Shown here piece after piece: positions 1 through 12,096 of a DNA stretch of 64,000 nt. This stretch comes from Mycogone perniciosa (Eukaryota; Ascomycota; Sordariomycetes; Hypocreales; Hypocreaceae), in contig JAOALB010000070.1 in the NCBI GenBank assembly GCA_025331125.1, positions 1 through 64,000 on the forward strand, in the 5' to 3' direction. The position numbers and the translations under genes are program-made. The notes beneath the pieces are model-generated. The model ran no database searches. It saw only the letters and a list, made by a program, of their open reading frames with translations, and was not told the origin of the DNA. How positions within the stretch are numbered: position 1 is the first letter of the stretch; each line of letters begins with the position of its first letter.

Positions 1-450
1 CTAGTGATCATGTTCTTATTGGCCCGTCGTTCCGATATTCTTCCGGACCCGGGCCTTGGCCTGGTCGGGTCGTGACACAAACCCAAGGTTCGCAGGGTTT
101 ATATTAACAGAGAGGTTAAAGATAAATACTAAGCAGGGTGATATAGTTACTATTTTATAGAATAGGTAGTTTAGGTAAATAATTATATTAACGACTATTT
201 AAATAACTATATTAAATAATTATAATTTATCCAGTCTTATATATAAAGGAGATATATAGTGAATATACTTGGATTATATATAGATTACGGTTGTGTTGGA
301 TTACCTTGGCTTACGTTCCGTGATCCCAGTAATCCGTAGTTTACAGTAATCCGAGTAATCCTTCCTAATTGGATGGTTGTTCCGTCGTTCTTCCAGGGTA
401 CATACCGCCTTGGACCCTTTATGCGGCCATAAGAGGGTCGGGTCGTGACA
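1..450. repeat. LTR-like retroelement ends, two copies
   Basis: The 15-mer GGTCGGGTCGTGACA occurs at 63-77 and again at 436-450, 373 bp apart. Each copy is preceded by related sequence containing CCGTCGTTC and TTCC blocks (about 23-45 and 381-395). Read on the minus strand the shared end is TGTCACGACCC, which fits the TG... start of fungal LTR retrotransposons. The stretch between the copies (about 100-290) is very AT-rich. No reverse transcriptase or integrase reading frame is visible, so this is at most solo or tandem LTR debris. It could also be another repeat family. Confidence 0.4.
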
Positions 451-1779
451 CTAAGGGACGGATTACGTAGTACCAGTTAATATCTACATACTAGATAGCC
501 CTGCAATTAAAACTGATACCTCCAGGGCCGACTGCACAGCTACCCAAAATTTTCTAGTGGGTGCGTGCGCTTTTTCAGGATGTACGGTGCTTCACAGGTG
601 GACGGCCGGCTCCGGACCTGACCTGCGAGACATAAACAGTGAACGGCCTTCCGGAGGGCGGCCTCAAGTGGGGCACCGAAACGGCGGGTCGGGCAAAGGT
701 AGTGATGGAAAAACAGATAGTGCAAAGCCACTTTAGCTGTGACTTACCAGAGACGCTTATCAATGAACCTACGCAATATATATTAACGAAGAAGGTTTAA
801 ATTGCCTTCACTATTGAGCAGTTAGCCCAGTTCAAACACAATCGTATCATATTGCCCTCTGTCTGTCGAATCAGCTTTCGAGACAGCCAAAGGGCCCACC
901 TCCCAACAGGATCACAAGACGCCAAGGATGGATTGTGCGGAATAAGCCAAGACAGTTTCCTTCAGGCAGGTTAAGATTCTACCATGAACTCTGGTATGTC
1001 TACATAGTGATATTGTCTTGTCTTGTCTACCCCGCTGCTTGGATTCATCGTCATACGTGTCTCGGGCATGCCAAGGAGCTTACAGCAAGCCTTGCAGGGG
1101 TTATCAAACATACGAGTATGTTATGGTGCCTTGGAGGAGTTTCGCCTTGGCATCCGTGCGACATGCGAGAATATCGTTACACGATAAAAGCTCGTGGTCA
1201 CATTAACTCGCGTAAGTGTAAGGTGGCCAAGAAAGAGAAAGGCTTGCTGTAAACTCTTGGTATACGTTTTCCTTCTAGGTCATTCTAGATGAATTTCGTA
1301 TTCTTCTTTCCTCGTTCGTCTCTGGATTTCCTTTCTTGTTTTTTGTGTTAAATACGATTCAACGAGTCTATTTTCGATGCTCAAGGCTCATCTCTGTCAT
1401 GACCTAGTTACAGATAGCCACAAACATGAAGACGAGCATCATCGCAATGGAACGTCCTCATCTGAAGCATCAAACATCGCATAGAGGTCAAACATATCGA
1501 ATTTAACTCATTCTCATATGCTGCAAATAACCTACGCCAGCACACAGAGAGACCGGTCACCGTGGTACCAGTCTAGGAATGAAGCAGTGAAAAGGGTGCA
1601 ATTGAAGCTATCAATGATGACAAAGTGTACAGCCAAATGGCACCCTACTCGTATAACAAGCCCAATAGATTGTCTCCATCTGGCTCGTCTTTTAAGAGCT
1701 ACTCTGTTGACAGGTAGGCCACTGCATCGACACGAAGTTGTTTAATTGCTGCATAGCTATCAGTATATAAAGACTGGGG
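451..1779. other. gene-free stretch
   Basis: I see no convincing gene here. The open frames (for example 935-1252, +) show no recognisable domain, and several begin at non-ATG codons. Confidence 0.5.
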
Positions 1780-2109
1780 CTATGCTGAAGGTGGTACAAC
1801 GTACTTGAATACAAGTCTACCGTCCTCATTTCCGACATGGTCATCCAAGTTGAGGAACTGCTCATCTCCGAAGGAACCATCAATCTTGTACAGCAGAGTA
1901 ATGAGGGTTGTGCCGTCAAGACGCCACGAAGCTTGGTCAGCAGAGTTGTAGATTCCCTCGCCATTGAGGTCAATCACTCCGTCGTTGTTGCCGACATGTT
2001 CGTTGAGATCAAGCTCGGCGTCAGTCCAGGAGCCGTCATCCCGGCGGACTTGGGCGTACAGGCGCGAGCCCTCGAGGCGGTAGTTCTGAGAGGATCCAGA
2101 GAAAGACAT
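1780..2109 (-). CDS. cyanovirin-N homolog (CVNH) domain protein
   Basis: This is a 109-residue single-exon protein that is one complete CVNH domain. It begins MSFSGSSQNYRLEG and has the family's two sequence repeats: ARLY/VRRDDGSW followed by LDLNEHVGNNDG in the first half (about residues 18-44), and the matching WRLDG...LNLDDHVGNEDG in the second (about 62-95). No cysteines are present, as in many filamentous-fungal members, whereas the cyanobacterial founder has disulfides. There is no signal peptide, so it is probably cytoplasmic. CVNH proteins are small lectins binding high-mannose glycans, but the role of fungal members is poorly known. The start is the only ATG before the conserved SFSGSSxxxRLEG opening. 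Family assignment is firm; the biological function is not known. Confidence 0.88.
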   Translation of the reverse strand: MSFSGSSQNYRLEGSRLYAQVRRDDGSWTDAELDLNEHVGNNDGVIDLNGEGIYNSADQASWRLDGTTLITLLYKIDGSFGDEQFLNLDDHVGNEDGRLVFKYVVPPSA

Positions 2110-2181
2110 TTTGAAGTGATTTGGTTTGTTGGCTTAGTGTTCAAGAGAGGGGTGAAGGGGAGAGGGGAGGAAGGTGGCCCT

Positions 2182-2196
2182 ATTATAGGCAAGGAG
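2182..2196 (-). promoter_or_regulatory. probable TATA element and pyrimidine-rich leader of the CVNH gene
   Basis: On the minus strand CCTATAATAGGG lies about 75-85 nt upstream of the CVNH ATG, and a CT-rich leader (about 2170-2125) follows. This is the usual arrangement for a well-expressed fungal gene. It is inference from position and composition only. Confidence 0.35.
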
Positions 2197-3461
2197 GAGT
2201 CGCTCAGGTATCGGTATATTGAATGGGCAAAAGATATTATACTCCGCAATAATATGCAAGAAAGCAATAACTATCACATAATTAAATAACAGTCGTCCTG
2301 CATGTGACCATGAGGAGACACAGCTGATACGATGCTCTGATTCTTGGCTTGGATGAGTGGATTATGCAGTTGGATAGACACAGCCCCGTTTGATGGCGAT
2401 GGTGCGCATGTGTATGGCGCAACTAGTGAGGGGTAATCAATCCTAAGGTACATCAAGAAAGACAGACCTTGAGAGTAAGAGGTTACTGATATTACACGGA
2501 ATATACGGCAATTATCAATAAGCATAGTAAGTAAGCTTAAGTACTAAGGGAGTAAGGACTAGACTGCGAATTATCAAAGATTTGGTGTTCGACCGGCCCA
2601 TTGATAGATAGGATTTACGGGAATAGTGACGGACTGGCTCCTGCGGGGTATTTCTGGGCAGATCAACCATCTAGGTAGTAGACGATATTATACGGATAAA
2701 GCGCAATATCATCCAACCAACAAGCCCGTGCTCCAACAATGGCAGGCTAGCCACGTCATAAGCGCTAGGCTTTTCTCCGCGTAATGAAAGATAGGGGTAA
2801 AAACGTTCAATCCGGCATTGTCGCACGAAAGCGCCCCACCGCGATACCAGAGCGGCAGCATATTATCGGGTTGGCGCGAGAGGATGAGATCCCACTGGAC
2901 CACAAACGCGTTGGAAACAACGGGGAAGAGGAATACTACGGGAAACCCGCCTAGCTAATCACTACTCTAGCAGAAAAGGCCATATTCGGGTTGAAACCCC
3001 AATCGCAAGAGAAGAGCTTACCTGGATGATCCAAGATGCCCTCAAGTAGGTAGGAAACGAGACGGGAAATAACGAAACTTGGTCCACCACGGCTACCAGA
3101 CCCCGATCCAAGCCCACACTAAAACCCGTCCCCACGTGGCTGGGCCGAGAGGCGATAATTATAGGGCCTCACGGAGGTGATACAGAACGAAAATATGGTG
3201 TTAGGAGCCGGCTCTACTATGACGACCTGATGGTTGCCAAGGGGGGAGAATATTACTCCCTGTGGTGAAGAAATACAGAGAGGACAAGACACAAAGCCCT
3301 TTGCCTTTACGGGCATTAAGCTCGCTGATACTCCGGACATTAGTAGGCCTGAAGGATACACTAACGTCGGATGCCACTGTGGAACGGATAAAATCGCTTA
3401 CAGGCTGTTGAGAAGCCGAGGGAGTGGTTTCAATAATGGCTCGCATCTGCTCAAAAGAGTT
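2197..3461. other. gene-free stretch
   Basis: No supported gene between the CVNH and kinase loci. The small open frames on both strands have no recognisable domain. Confidence 0.45.
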
Positions 3462-4897
3462 TTAAACAGTGTTCGTCTCGTTTTCGAGTCTGTGTTGGAT
3501 TAGAAACTCATCTTCAAAAAGATCTTCTGCCGAAGGTCTTTCTTCTGGGGGCCAGCGCAAAATCTTCCGAGCGAGTGCAAGGAACAATTCCTGATCCTTG
3601 CCCTTGAGGCGTTTTTCGCGAGTCTCAAGTGACTGATAAGGAATCGGAGTCGCGGCGATCCAATTACCTTTTTTTGTCAGTTTGTTTGAGCAATATAAGG
3701 TACTTCATTGGTCGCGGCATAACGTTACCTTCAGCATCCCAATATTGGGAACATTCTGCACTCCGTTCTAGAAAGGCTCTTGGCGGAGGCCCCATGAGAG
3801 AAACCATCTCGGCAAGATGCTGCTCGTCGTTGAGGGTACCATGCTTCATAGCATGGAACAGTCGACCACCTTCGAATAGATCCCACATCTACATAGTGTC
3901 AGGGCGAAAAAAAGGTGATGGAAACGCTGAGCTACATACCATGACTCCAATAGACCATATATCTATTTTGGAATTCCATTCCATGCCCATTATTACTTCA
4001 GGCGCTCTATAAAACCAGGCATAACGTCTCCAGTATGATTTTCTCCTATCTTAGCAGCACCGAAATCGCAAAGAATCGGCGCGCCATTGGTAACAGGCAT
4101 TGTATGTGAAATGTAGATGGATCCTCAAGTATCTTACGGGCGGATGGCTGTTGTAGCTCGGCTTGCTTGATTCTTGTAAATATTGAAAGACCGTTGCATC
4201 CTAGAAGGATGTTGTTGGGCGATATATCTAGGGTTTTATTAGTTGGTAAGGTTAATGAAATGGCCGAATGGAACCTGCCCGTGTGCACGACATTTGCCTG
4301 GTGCAAGAAGTCAAGACCAAGAAGAACCAGTTGCAAGGTTTGCTGCAATAATCGTTTATTCAACACTTTACCCGGTAACAAGTTTCGAAATGTTGTGAAC
4401 GTCAGGCCCAGTGGATCAAAGAGCAAACATTGGTGCGTCCCGTGGGGACTATTTATGCCGAAATCATCTGGTACCAGCCGTAGCCTATCTCTTCCGGGGT
4501 GTTCAGCATCGATAGACCTGAGATGCCCGGATACGGCCAATTCGTGGTCCATTTCGGCGAGGTCTTGTGTGGAAATGCATACTTTGAGGGTTAGAAGACG
4601 ATTTCCCCTGTTTATCGTATTAAAATTATTAGTGAACAATTAGAAATCCGAGGGAGAGTAGTATGAAATATCTCAAGGCACTCACTGAAGATCCCGGCAA
4701 AGCCATACGGTAGAGGCCGTGCCGAACCCTAGCTTTGCCACGACTTGATATCTGGACTTGAATACATCGCCTCGATGTACAGGGTAAAACCTTTCGGCCT
4801 TGTAGCCTGGGACCGTTTCTTCCTCAATCTTCTCCTGCACCGAAAGCTTTACGAAGCCGACGGCTGGAAAAGTGCGAGCCTGGTTAGACATTTTCAT
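3462..4897 (-). pseudogene. SRPK-like serine/threonine protein kinase, apparently frameshifted
   Basis: Five coding blocks on the minus strand rebuild an SR-protein-kinase-like protein. They contain a glycine loop (KLGFGTASTVWLCRDL), the ATP lysine in TLKVCIS, and the SRPK-type catalytic loop VVHTDISPNN (HTD replacing HRD). DFG lies in ILCDFGAAKIG, followed by the RAPEVIMGMEW and MWDLFEGGRLFHAMK segments and a C-terminus ending in FEDEFLIQ. Introns fit at 4685-4608, 4278-4228 (GC-AG), 3939-3889 and 3728-3668. Two frame changes are not explained by splicing: one near 4113-4120, just before MPVTNGAP, and one in the AAAA run at 4011-4014, between MPGF and YRAPE, where the reading needs one more base. 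The gene is therefore probably a recent pseudogene, or carries sequence errors. Family assignment is strong; the broken status depends on those two sites. Confidence 0.72.
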
Positions 4898-7800
4898 AAT
4901 ACTTGGTCAGATCCGAGTCAGTGAAGGCACAGTGCCGGGAAATTTTCTGCGAGTAATTTGAGACGCAGATGGGCGTTGCGTTCTGGAAATGAGCAGAGAA
5001 GCTGATCTTGCTGCTCTCATGGTGGTGAGTATCGGACGGATTATGTGAGTGGCGATGATTTACTGGTCATTGAACCGGTTTTTCGTGCCGAAAATAAACA
5101 ACTCTGACGGAACCTGCATAGGCGATCATAGAGGCCTTCGCAGTTGCAGGCAGGAATGTTGTGGCACGATATCTGACTGTTGTTTCAAACTTTCGTTGCT
5201 GCTGTTCGTTCTTGTTTTTGGGGGTTCTTAGAGGTCCACGTGAACCGGCTATGTCAGTGCTTAGCTGATCAGCACACAGGGATCTCATTCGCCGTTGCCA
5301 GCTCTATATCAGTATGAAGTACTACGGTGTACGGAGTATATACTCCGTAGATAGCGCGAAACTAGATGCAATATATGCTATAAATAGACTGAGCAAGTAA
5401 GTAGTACTACTAGTACATACTCTGTACTTCGTAGAGCGGCCGTTGTTATCTAGGCGACCTTTTAAAGAGATTACGCACTCTTGGCGTTATTCTCCGCTCC
5501 CTGATGCATATGAACGCACCTCTACACCCGACCTTTGGGACCTAGCCAAGGGCAAGAAGCACGGCCATTGATGTTCTCCTCAATGCTATTAAATGCTCCT
5601 CGTTTATGGGAGTTGCTAATTCTTCTTCATCCTTGGCTGAATGTTGGTGGACTCGGAAAGTGGCGGGTAGTCCTTAACTGGAGGTGCCCCACTAGCCTAT
5701 ATGATATTAATCCGAGGCAAAATCCTACCCTATATATTTGTCAAAGTTATTAAATCCAGGGCCTTATTCGTTTGACTGTTGTCTTATAGAGATAACCTCT
5801 CTTTGAGTGTTGCTTTGGTAATTTTATTTAATGACGTTGAACAACACTTGTGAGGTGAAATTCTTGCAGACGAAGAAGGGGTGTACTTTGAGTGGGCTTG
5901 AAAGTGGGACAATATTCTAAAGAGAAAATGGTGTATGGGTTAAGGACCATGCGATTTTTGCCGACTCAGAAAAGAACGCGAAGGCATATCGACTTTATTG
6001 GGGTGAAAGTAATAAAATCTGTCTAGGAGAAATGGGCAGAGTATTCATCTCCCTGAGAACGGCGACCTCACCTTTCGCTACATGGGAAAAGCGAGTGAAG
6101 AAGCCAACTGGTGAAATTATCCTGGGATATGGAACTTCAAACACGCATGGTATGAAGCCTTGAAGAAATCTTATGCGAACGTACTAGGAGGCTCTGATCG
6201 GCACCGAGATGGACCGACGTGTCCATGTCCAAGGGCCAGAGAGTATGCCTCAATGATTAACAGCAGCACATCAGCAAAAGACCTTCGAGGTCTGTATCTG
6301 GAGCGTGAATGAAATGAGAGCGGGCCCCGGAATATCGAGTACGCTTATAATAATGGACGTGTAGGACGAAGAGGAACAGAAGCATTGGCAAGAGGTGAGT
6401 GACCTACCCATATATTCTCTCAATTTGCTGAAGAGCCCCGTACAGTCGAGTCGAGCCATTGAAGGAACGGTGGTTAAAATTTGGAATTTTAGATTAGTAT
6501 AGATGTCCATCAGCTCCTTCGGTCTTTGCACCACCTGCAATCCTATAACCAAGTTCCAGCTCTATGAAATCTGCCCCCAAAGAGACGAGGGTACCCCTGC
6601 GCTTGGCGCCGAGGATCTGGAGTTGTGTGGCCAACCAGGGCCATTATGGGCTGGGAACTACGAAGTATCAGGCGACTGAGACGGGACCGGGGATCCCAGA
6701 CGCACCTCCGGTAAACTTTTGCCACGGCCAACATAGCTGTGAATTTCTGAGGGTTTTCGAGGTTAACTACATAGCTGGTGGCATGTCTCGGCGCGGTGGG
6801 GGACGTCCCTGGTCAAGTGTGCCATGTATTTGTTCCAATCGTCTTCTTGAGGTAGGAGGTCATCTTGACAAATGTGTTAGTTTTGGTTTGAGCGGTTCAT
6901 TAAGGAAACAGGCCAACAGAATTTTGAGTGCTGTTTCCAGACTTACTGGTTTTCTTCAGGAACGGATCACACGAATCAAGCCACTTTACTTTATACTGCA
7001 AGTTGCATATCACGTAAAAAGCAACAGTTATCAATTCAATTAGTAACGAAGCAGAAGATCATTGTTGATAATGCTGGTTAAGACTAAGAGGATTGTGTCT
7101 TTTTGGATTCGGGCGTATGCGCCAAGTCCCCCGCAGATCAGTCGCGGACCCCCACAATAGCTCCGCAAGGAGGTGTGACTGGGATGTTAACAGACGGCAA
7201 ACTTGAAGAGCGCGTTATAGCTGCCTTTTTGGCATTGGTGCCAGCGTTAGACTACGGAAAGTCTCCTTCGGAACCAACGTCCACGTTGATCGTAGTTAGA
7301 TGATATAGGCTTTTACAAAATATTGGCCCATTTAAAGATATAGAGCGGCATGCTTATTTGTGCGCAACTGGCTCTATACTATTCTATTCAGTAAAGGCGT
7401 TGAGTTGAACTGGTGAGAACATGATTTGTGCCTTGATATATCTTTATTGTTTAAACTTAATATGCCACGGGTTGTGAGGCAAACCCCCTTCGCGCTATAT
7501 CTGTTATTGTGACCCGCTCAAATCCTTCGGGGTTAAATGCGCAAACAATGGCTGGAAGTCTTCTAACGCCTAAATACCGAGGATCTAACAAATCGCAATG
7601 GAATTTTAGCGCAGCTTTAGTCGATTACCTCGCCCGACTACAGTCAGAAGCTTAAATAATAGTCTTTCCTCTACAGTATCTAGATTATATTCCACATACA
7701 AGTACATATGCATCTGGTAGGTATTAGATCAGCGAATACTGCAAGCTAGGTTCACCATCCTTGGCTTAAATGGCGTTAGTAAGGCCACTTAGGTGTATCT

Positions 7801-8221
7801 AGACGATCTACTCTTTACCTTGTAGATGAATTTCTATAGTTGAGTTATTAAATCGAATGTCTAACTGTCTTTAAGCATGAATAAAAGCAATCAGCTGGCA
7901 ATGATATAAATGTGGAAATACAGACTCTGTAGTTGATTGGGTACTCTTTATTTCCTTGCAGATAATGCATACCACCCGTATAGGGAACCTCGTTTATGCC
8001 TTCCTACACTCATTTAGGTAAGGGGAAGGAATTACAATTATATGCCTAATACCAATTAGGGATCGGCATCCTCCAGGGCAAACTCCGGGATGATCTCCAG
8101 CGCTAAAGGCGGTCCTCAGTCATTATACTACTAGTATTTGGGGATCTACGTCTAACCGAATTTATCTCCACATAATATCTGGACGCTATGAAAAAGATCG
8201 TAATAATTATGCACCAATAAG
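4898..8221. other. long gene-free stretch
   Basis: About 3.3 kb without a supportable gene. A palindromic TACGGAGTATATACTCCGTA lies at about 5329-5349. Minus-strand open frames between 6271 and 6734 and the plus-strand frame 6564-7043 show no domain I recognise and could be debris. The part from 7300 is AT-rich and full of stops. Confidence 0.45.
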
Positions 8222-8227
8222 TATAAA
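8222..8227 (+). promoter_or_regulatory. TATA box of the secreted-protein gene
   Basis: TATAAA lies 55-60 nt upstream of the ATG at 8282 (82-87 nt from the alternative ATG at 8309). The spacing would place transcription start between the box and the ATG. Confidence 0.4.
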
Positions 8228-8281
8228 GATGAGCTGTCCTCAAACAACCTAATCAGCAGGCAGCCCCGTCACCACTCTTCT

Positions 8282-9324
8282 ATGCAGACTACGAAATTTA
8301 CCCTCACAATGCAACTCCCCGTTCTTCTCGCACTCGCTGGCCTCAGCGCCGCTTTGCAAACTTCAGATATTATTTTATCACCCACAGAGTCGTCTAATTT
8401 CCCAATCGGTGATAGGTTCAATCTTACCACTGTCAACACTGATGATATTCATACAAACATCTTGGATGCTTGGAACCCTGAGCACATTATTGAATCTAAT
8501 AACTTGTTGAAGTATTACGAGGATAACAAGGGTGCCAACCACACGCTTTACCTTAACGATACTCGCTCGTTCGTTGATCTCAGTACGCTTACGACTTCAC
8601 CTCCTACAAAAAGAAGAAGTAAGCGAGTGCCTCCCACCAAGTAAGTACAAGGTGTATATATTTAAGAAGGTGCTGGGGCTAATATTAAATTTAAGCGTTT
8701 GTACATATTACAAAAGTCCTTACGTTGCCCAATCTGCGAGCTGGTTTGATCAATACAATCCGGCTTCTTCTTGCCTTAACGCTGATGGGAAGGGATCGGG
8801 ATCCCTAACTTCAACCTGGACTTATACCAAGACTGTTTCATCAAACGTTGGGTAGGCGCTTGTGCTTATGTTTCTAATATGAAATAAAATGTATGCTAAT
8901 TCTCTAATACATAGTCTTGACTTTACACTTATTAAAGACATTCTTAGCGCTTCTGCAGGCGTTACAGTTACTCAAAGCTGGGCTCACTCTGATTCATGTA
9001 AGTCGTATAGTAGCATTATCCCCCCCTCTCAGCTATGATAACTAGTCCTACTGCCCTATGTTATTATTTCATATCGGCTGACACAAGGCCACAGTTACCT
9101 GCAATGTTCCTTCCCACTACTCTGGCCAGCTCTGGATCTCGACTAAGATTGTCTGGGGATGGATCTGGTTGAGAGATTGCAAGTCCTGCGTAGTTGGTGG
9201 TGTCACCTGCTCCAACAACGGCCAACCCAAGGGCACCGTGGTTGCCCCTGCCAATGTCTCCCCCAAAAGCGTTGATGTTCGATACAGGTGCCGCACCGTT
9301 AAGAACGTTAATTGCAAATTTTAA
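8282..9324 (+). CDS. secreted cysteine-containing protein, possible effector-like, four exons
   Basis: Exons 8282-8640, 8717-8851, 8915-8997 and 9095-9324 join in frame to 268 residues with GT-AG introns (donors GTAAGT, GTAGGC, GTAAGT). The N-terminus is a good signal peptide (MQLPVLLALAGLSAALQ from the second ATG at 8309; the first ATG adds nine residues). A region with N-glycosylation sequons follows, then a basic RRSKR site that suits kexin cleavage. The C-terminal domain is rich in Ser, Trp and Cys: seven cysteines, including DCKSC, with WIWLRD before it. The layout resembles Colletotrichum CELP0028-type secreted proteins, but that comparison is from memory and weak. No enzyme motif is seen. 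Each splice phase is consistent and no in-frame stop remains, so the gene looks intact. Confidence 0.68.
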
Positions 9325-10400
9325 CTTCTGGAACCTCGATCGAATGAGACGGGTTCCTAAGGGATACTGGGTGACAGCGTATATATTGACAGCAAACCAT
9401 ACGAGTTTCGCAATTTTTCTTCAAGTATTTATCAATTAGTATATATGGGGTTTAACGAAGTTATGCATTGGATGTGGTTGATATTCTTGAGTTGATTATT
9501 GGCCACCAACAGTGTACAAGTCTGAAAGACATGTATATATATATTACTAGAATATAGTTATGGTTCAGGTATCACGTTCTGGAAACATACACTCTTCTCC
9601 GCTGCTGTGAATAGGGGCAAGTACATGTAAACGCTCAAGGAGCTAAGATCAATGCTTTACGGCGTCAGGAGCCAGCCGGAGGACTAGGAAAGCAACACCG
9701 TACAACGGGGGACAAAAGAAATTAGGGAGCCAACCACAATGAATATATGGAATGACTCGCAAGGAGACTGCATACAGCGATGCAACTTATGTGTACTGTG
9801 CACTACTCTTTATATCATATTAGAGAGAAGCTAGATAATTGGCTCCTAAGGCTGAAGTCTACCATCCCTCTTTAACGTTTTAACTAAGCTATACAACTAC
9901 TATATGAAAGGTCAAACAAAAGTACTCGCCAATATTCTCTGAATTTTATATGATAACTTCGCTATCTTGACATAGGGTTTCTGAAGAATCGAGCTACGAA
10001 TTTATTATATGCTCTAAGAAAGACGAGGTTGGGTGACTTTGAGTAATAATAAAGTCATAAAGGGGCAGAAATATTGGCATTTGCTAGAATTAACATTTAC
10101 ACAAGTGAAAATGGAACTTTCAAAGCAATTTAATACTTTTACCAATGAATCATCGGCAAAGATAAGCCTAATGACCAGGCGTAAGAAGATACTGGTGACG
10201 TACTGCGGTACTGGTGTAGTTCCTTCACTTAATACTTACTCTCTCGTGGTTCTTGCCCATAACCCTCCCTAAAACGCCTATTCCCATTGTGTGAAAGCAT
10301 GTCCGTCGCTCATCAATTTTAAAATCTGAAAACAGGCGGTACCTTCCTTTCGGTGAAATAGATTGATGGAAGCTGTTCGTGAGAGCCCGGCACCGTTTTC
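9325..10400. other. gene-free AT-rich stretch
   Basis: Stops are frequent in all frames. I see no gene, RNA or clear repeat. Confidence 0.5.
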
Positions 10401-10412
10401 TCTTCTTTTCTT

Positions 10413-10467
10413 CAACACCAACACCACCAACACCACCACCAACAACAACAACAACAGCAGCAGCAGG
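10413..10467 (+). repeat. CAC/AAC/AGC trinucleotide microsatellite
   Basis: An imperfect run of ACC, AAC and AGC triplets. On the complementary strand it encodes only low-complexity Leu/Val, so the frames crossing it are not evidence of a gene. Confidence 0.75.
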
Positions 10468-10754
10468 ATGTTAGTATCTTTCACCTTTTCATCATTTATC
10501 TACCCTGTATTGCACCCTTCCACTCAGCCCTTTGACCCATTTGCTGGAGCTTTCCAGACCATTGTCTGCACTTCCCTTCGTACAATTTGGCCTTCGCCCA
10601 GCCACGATCCATTGCTGTTTGCACTTCATTTGAGCTTTGTCACCCGTGTATGACTATAGTAATGAGCGGCTTGCCCTAGGGCGCAGGGAGCGACTCATCC
10701 TGCGATGGCCCGGGCTCTAAACGGCCCTGAATAGGTGCTGGGGTGGATGGGTGA

Positions 10755-11313
10755 GCTGCTCAATAATGGGTTCTCATTACCTGTTGTCACTGTACGACGA
10801 TCACAGTCTCCTCGCAGCCACCCGTTATCAAAATATTCTCCCAGCTCCGTCTCCCAAGCCAAACCCCAGAAAGATATCAGCGATGGCCTCCACAAAGACC
10901 GACATAGACCCCTCAAATTCTATGAAGGAAGAGAATCACACCCCTCGAGCATCTCCTCGGCATTCACATTGCTTCTATCTGGTTTGACATCCCTCCCAGC
11001 CGGAATCATTCTCCACGTGGCAGGCTGTTCAATAATGTCCTTCCTGCGACCTCAACCCAAACAATCCCTAGGTATGGTGGTGAGTGGGTTGCCCAATACT
11101 GCACTCCCTGTGACCGTGGCTGAAAGATGTGACCGAAGGATTCCTCGACCGATGTTATCTTTTCGACAACCTTGGTTGTTGCTCGATAGCTGTTGTTCCT
11201 CGACAGACTCTTTTCCCTCGAATAATTCGTTCGAAAATGTGGAGACTGCGCACAGTTGCTCTCTCTCTCCACATTGCTCACTCACGCGGTGTTAGGTGGG
11301 CTGCTCAATAATG
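10755..11313 (+). repeat. three copies of GCTGYTCAATAATG at about 270-bp spacing
   Basis: GCTGCTCAATAATG at 10755-10768, GCTGTTCAATAATG at 11024-11037 and GCTGCTCAATAATG at 11300-11313 are spaced 269 and 276 bp apart. Sequence between copies shows only patchy similarity, so this may be a decayed tandem array or coincidence. The open frames across it (for example 10735-11295, +) start without a domain and are not called as genes. Confidence 0.35.
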
Positions 11314-11841
11314 CTCCCCTCCCTACGACTTCGAATTAAATCGAAGACTCTTCGATAGCTCAATATTGTCCTCTTTGCCATCTCGACCGAAACACCCTCC
11401 CAACGGCCCGTAGAGGCTGGAGCCGGTAGCCACAGTGGGAGATTTGATGTCTTGCCGAGGTTCGGCGACGACCTCTCAGAATGCTTCCTGCACCTGTGAG
11501 CCTGTGAGCCTCTGAGCCATACGTCCGGCCGGGTGGATGCTTGATTCACACTAAAAAGTGATAAAATATTATTAGTATGCCTCGTGGGCTGAAGCTGCTC
11601 GACGGACGTTTTCAAGAGACAGGATCCTCTACAGCCCTGTCTTCTTGGTCCTGGAGGTGTCCAGCGTGTGCGGATTGCGGCTGAGTCGCCGACTTCAACG
11701 GATGGGGCGTGATGTTTGTGAGTACGAGGATGGGCTCAAGCAGAGGTTCGAGAAGCGGCAGTAAGAAGAGCGATGTATTGCCCTGCCAGAGTTATTTAGG
11801 GGTATATGCAAGGATTTGATGGTTTCGAACTCAGTAATGAA

Positions 11842-12096
11842 TCCACATTCCAGCAGAACACTCCTTCATTCCTAGCCAACAAGTAACAACAATCGGATCC
11901 TTGAATCGATAACGATGTCAATGACATAGATTATCGAGTCAAGAACCTGGATAGTCAGGATCTATTTGTTAGCTAGTTTTCATGGATTTTAAGCCACAGC
12001 CTTTCCAACCAAACTTGGGATGAGCAAGAGTATCGAATTCAATCATTTCCAATCTATCCATGAGCCCTTTAACTCTTGATTTGTGATTGATAAATC
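11842..12096 (+). repeat. diverged direct repeat, copy A
   Basis: This block aligns along its length with 16576-16838 in the same orientation. Shared strings include CATTCC runs, CAATAAC/CAACAA followed by CGGATCC, GTCAATGAC, AGTTTTCATG, AACTTGGGA, GAGCAAGAGT/CAAGCAAGAGTGTCGAATTC, ATGAGCCCT and GTGATTGATA. No coding potential is conserved between copies. It lies just downstream of the F-box gene and could be a mobile-element fragment or the trace of a segmental duplication. Confidence 0.6.

Noticed and set aside
6564..7043. 159-codon plus-strand frame
   Set aside because: No recognisable domain, no supporting promoter and irregular composition; could be debris but not supportable as a gene.
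10735..11295. 186-codon open frame
   Set aside because: Low-complexity Ser/Pro/Leu translation with no domain, in a GC-skewed repeat-containing stretch.
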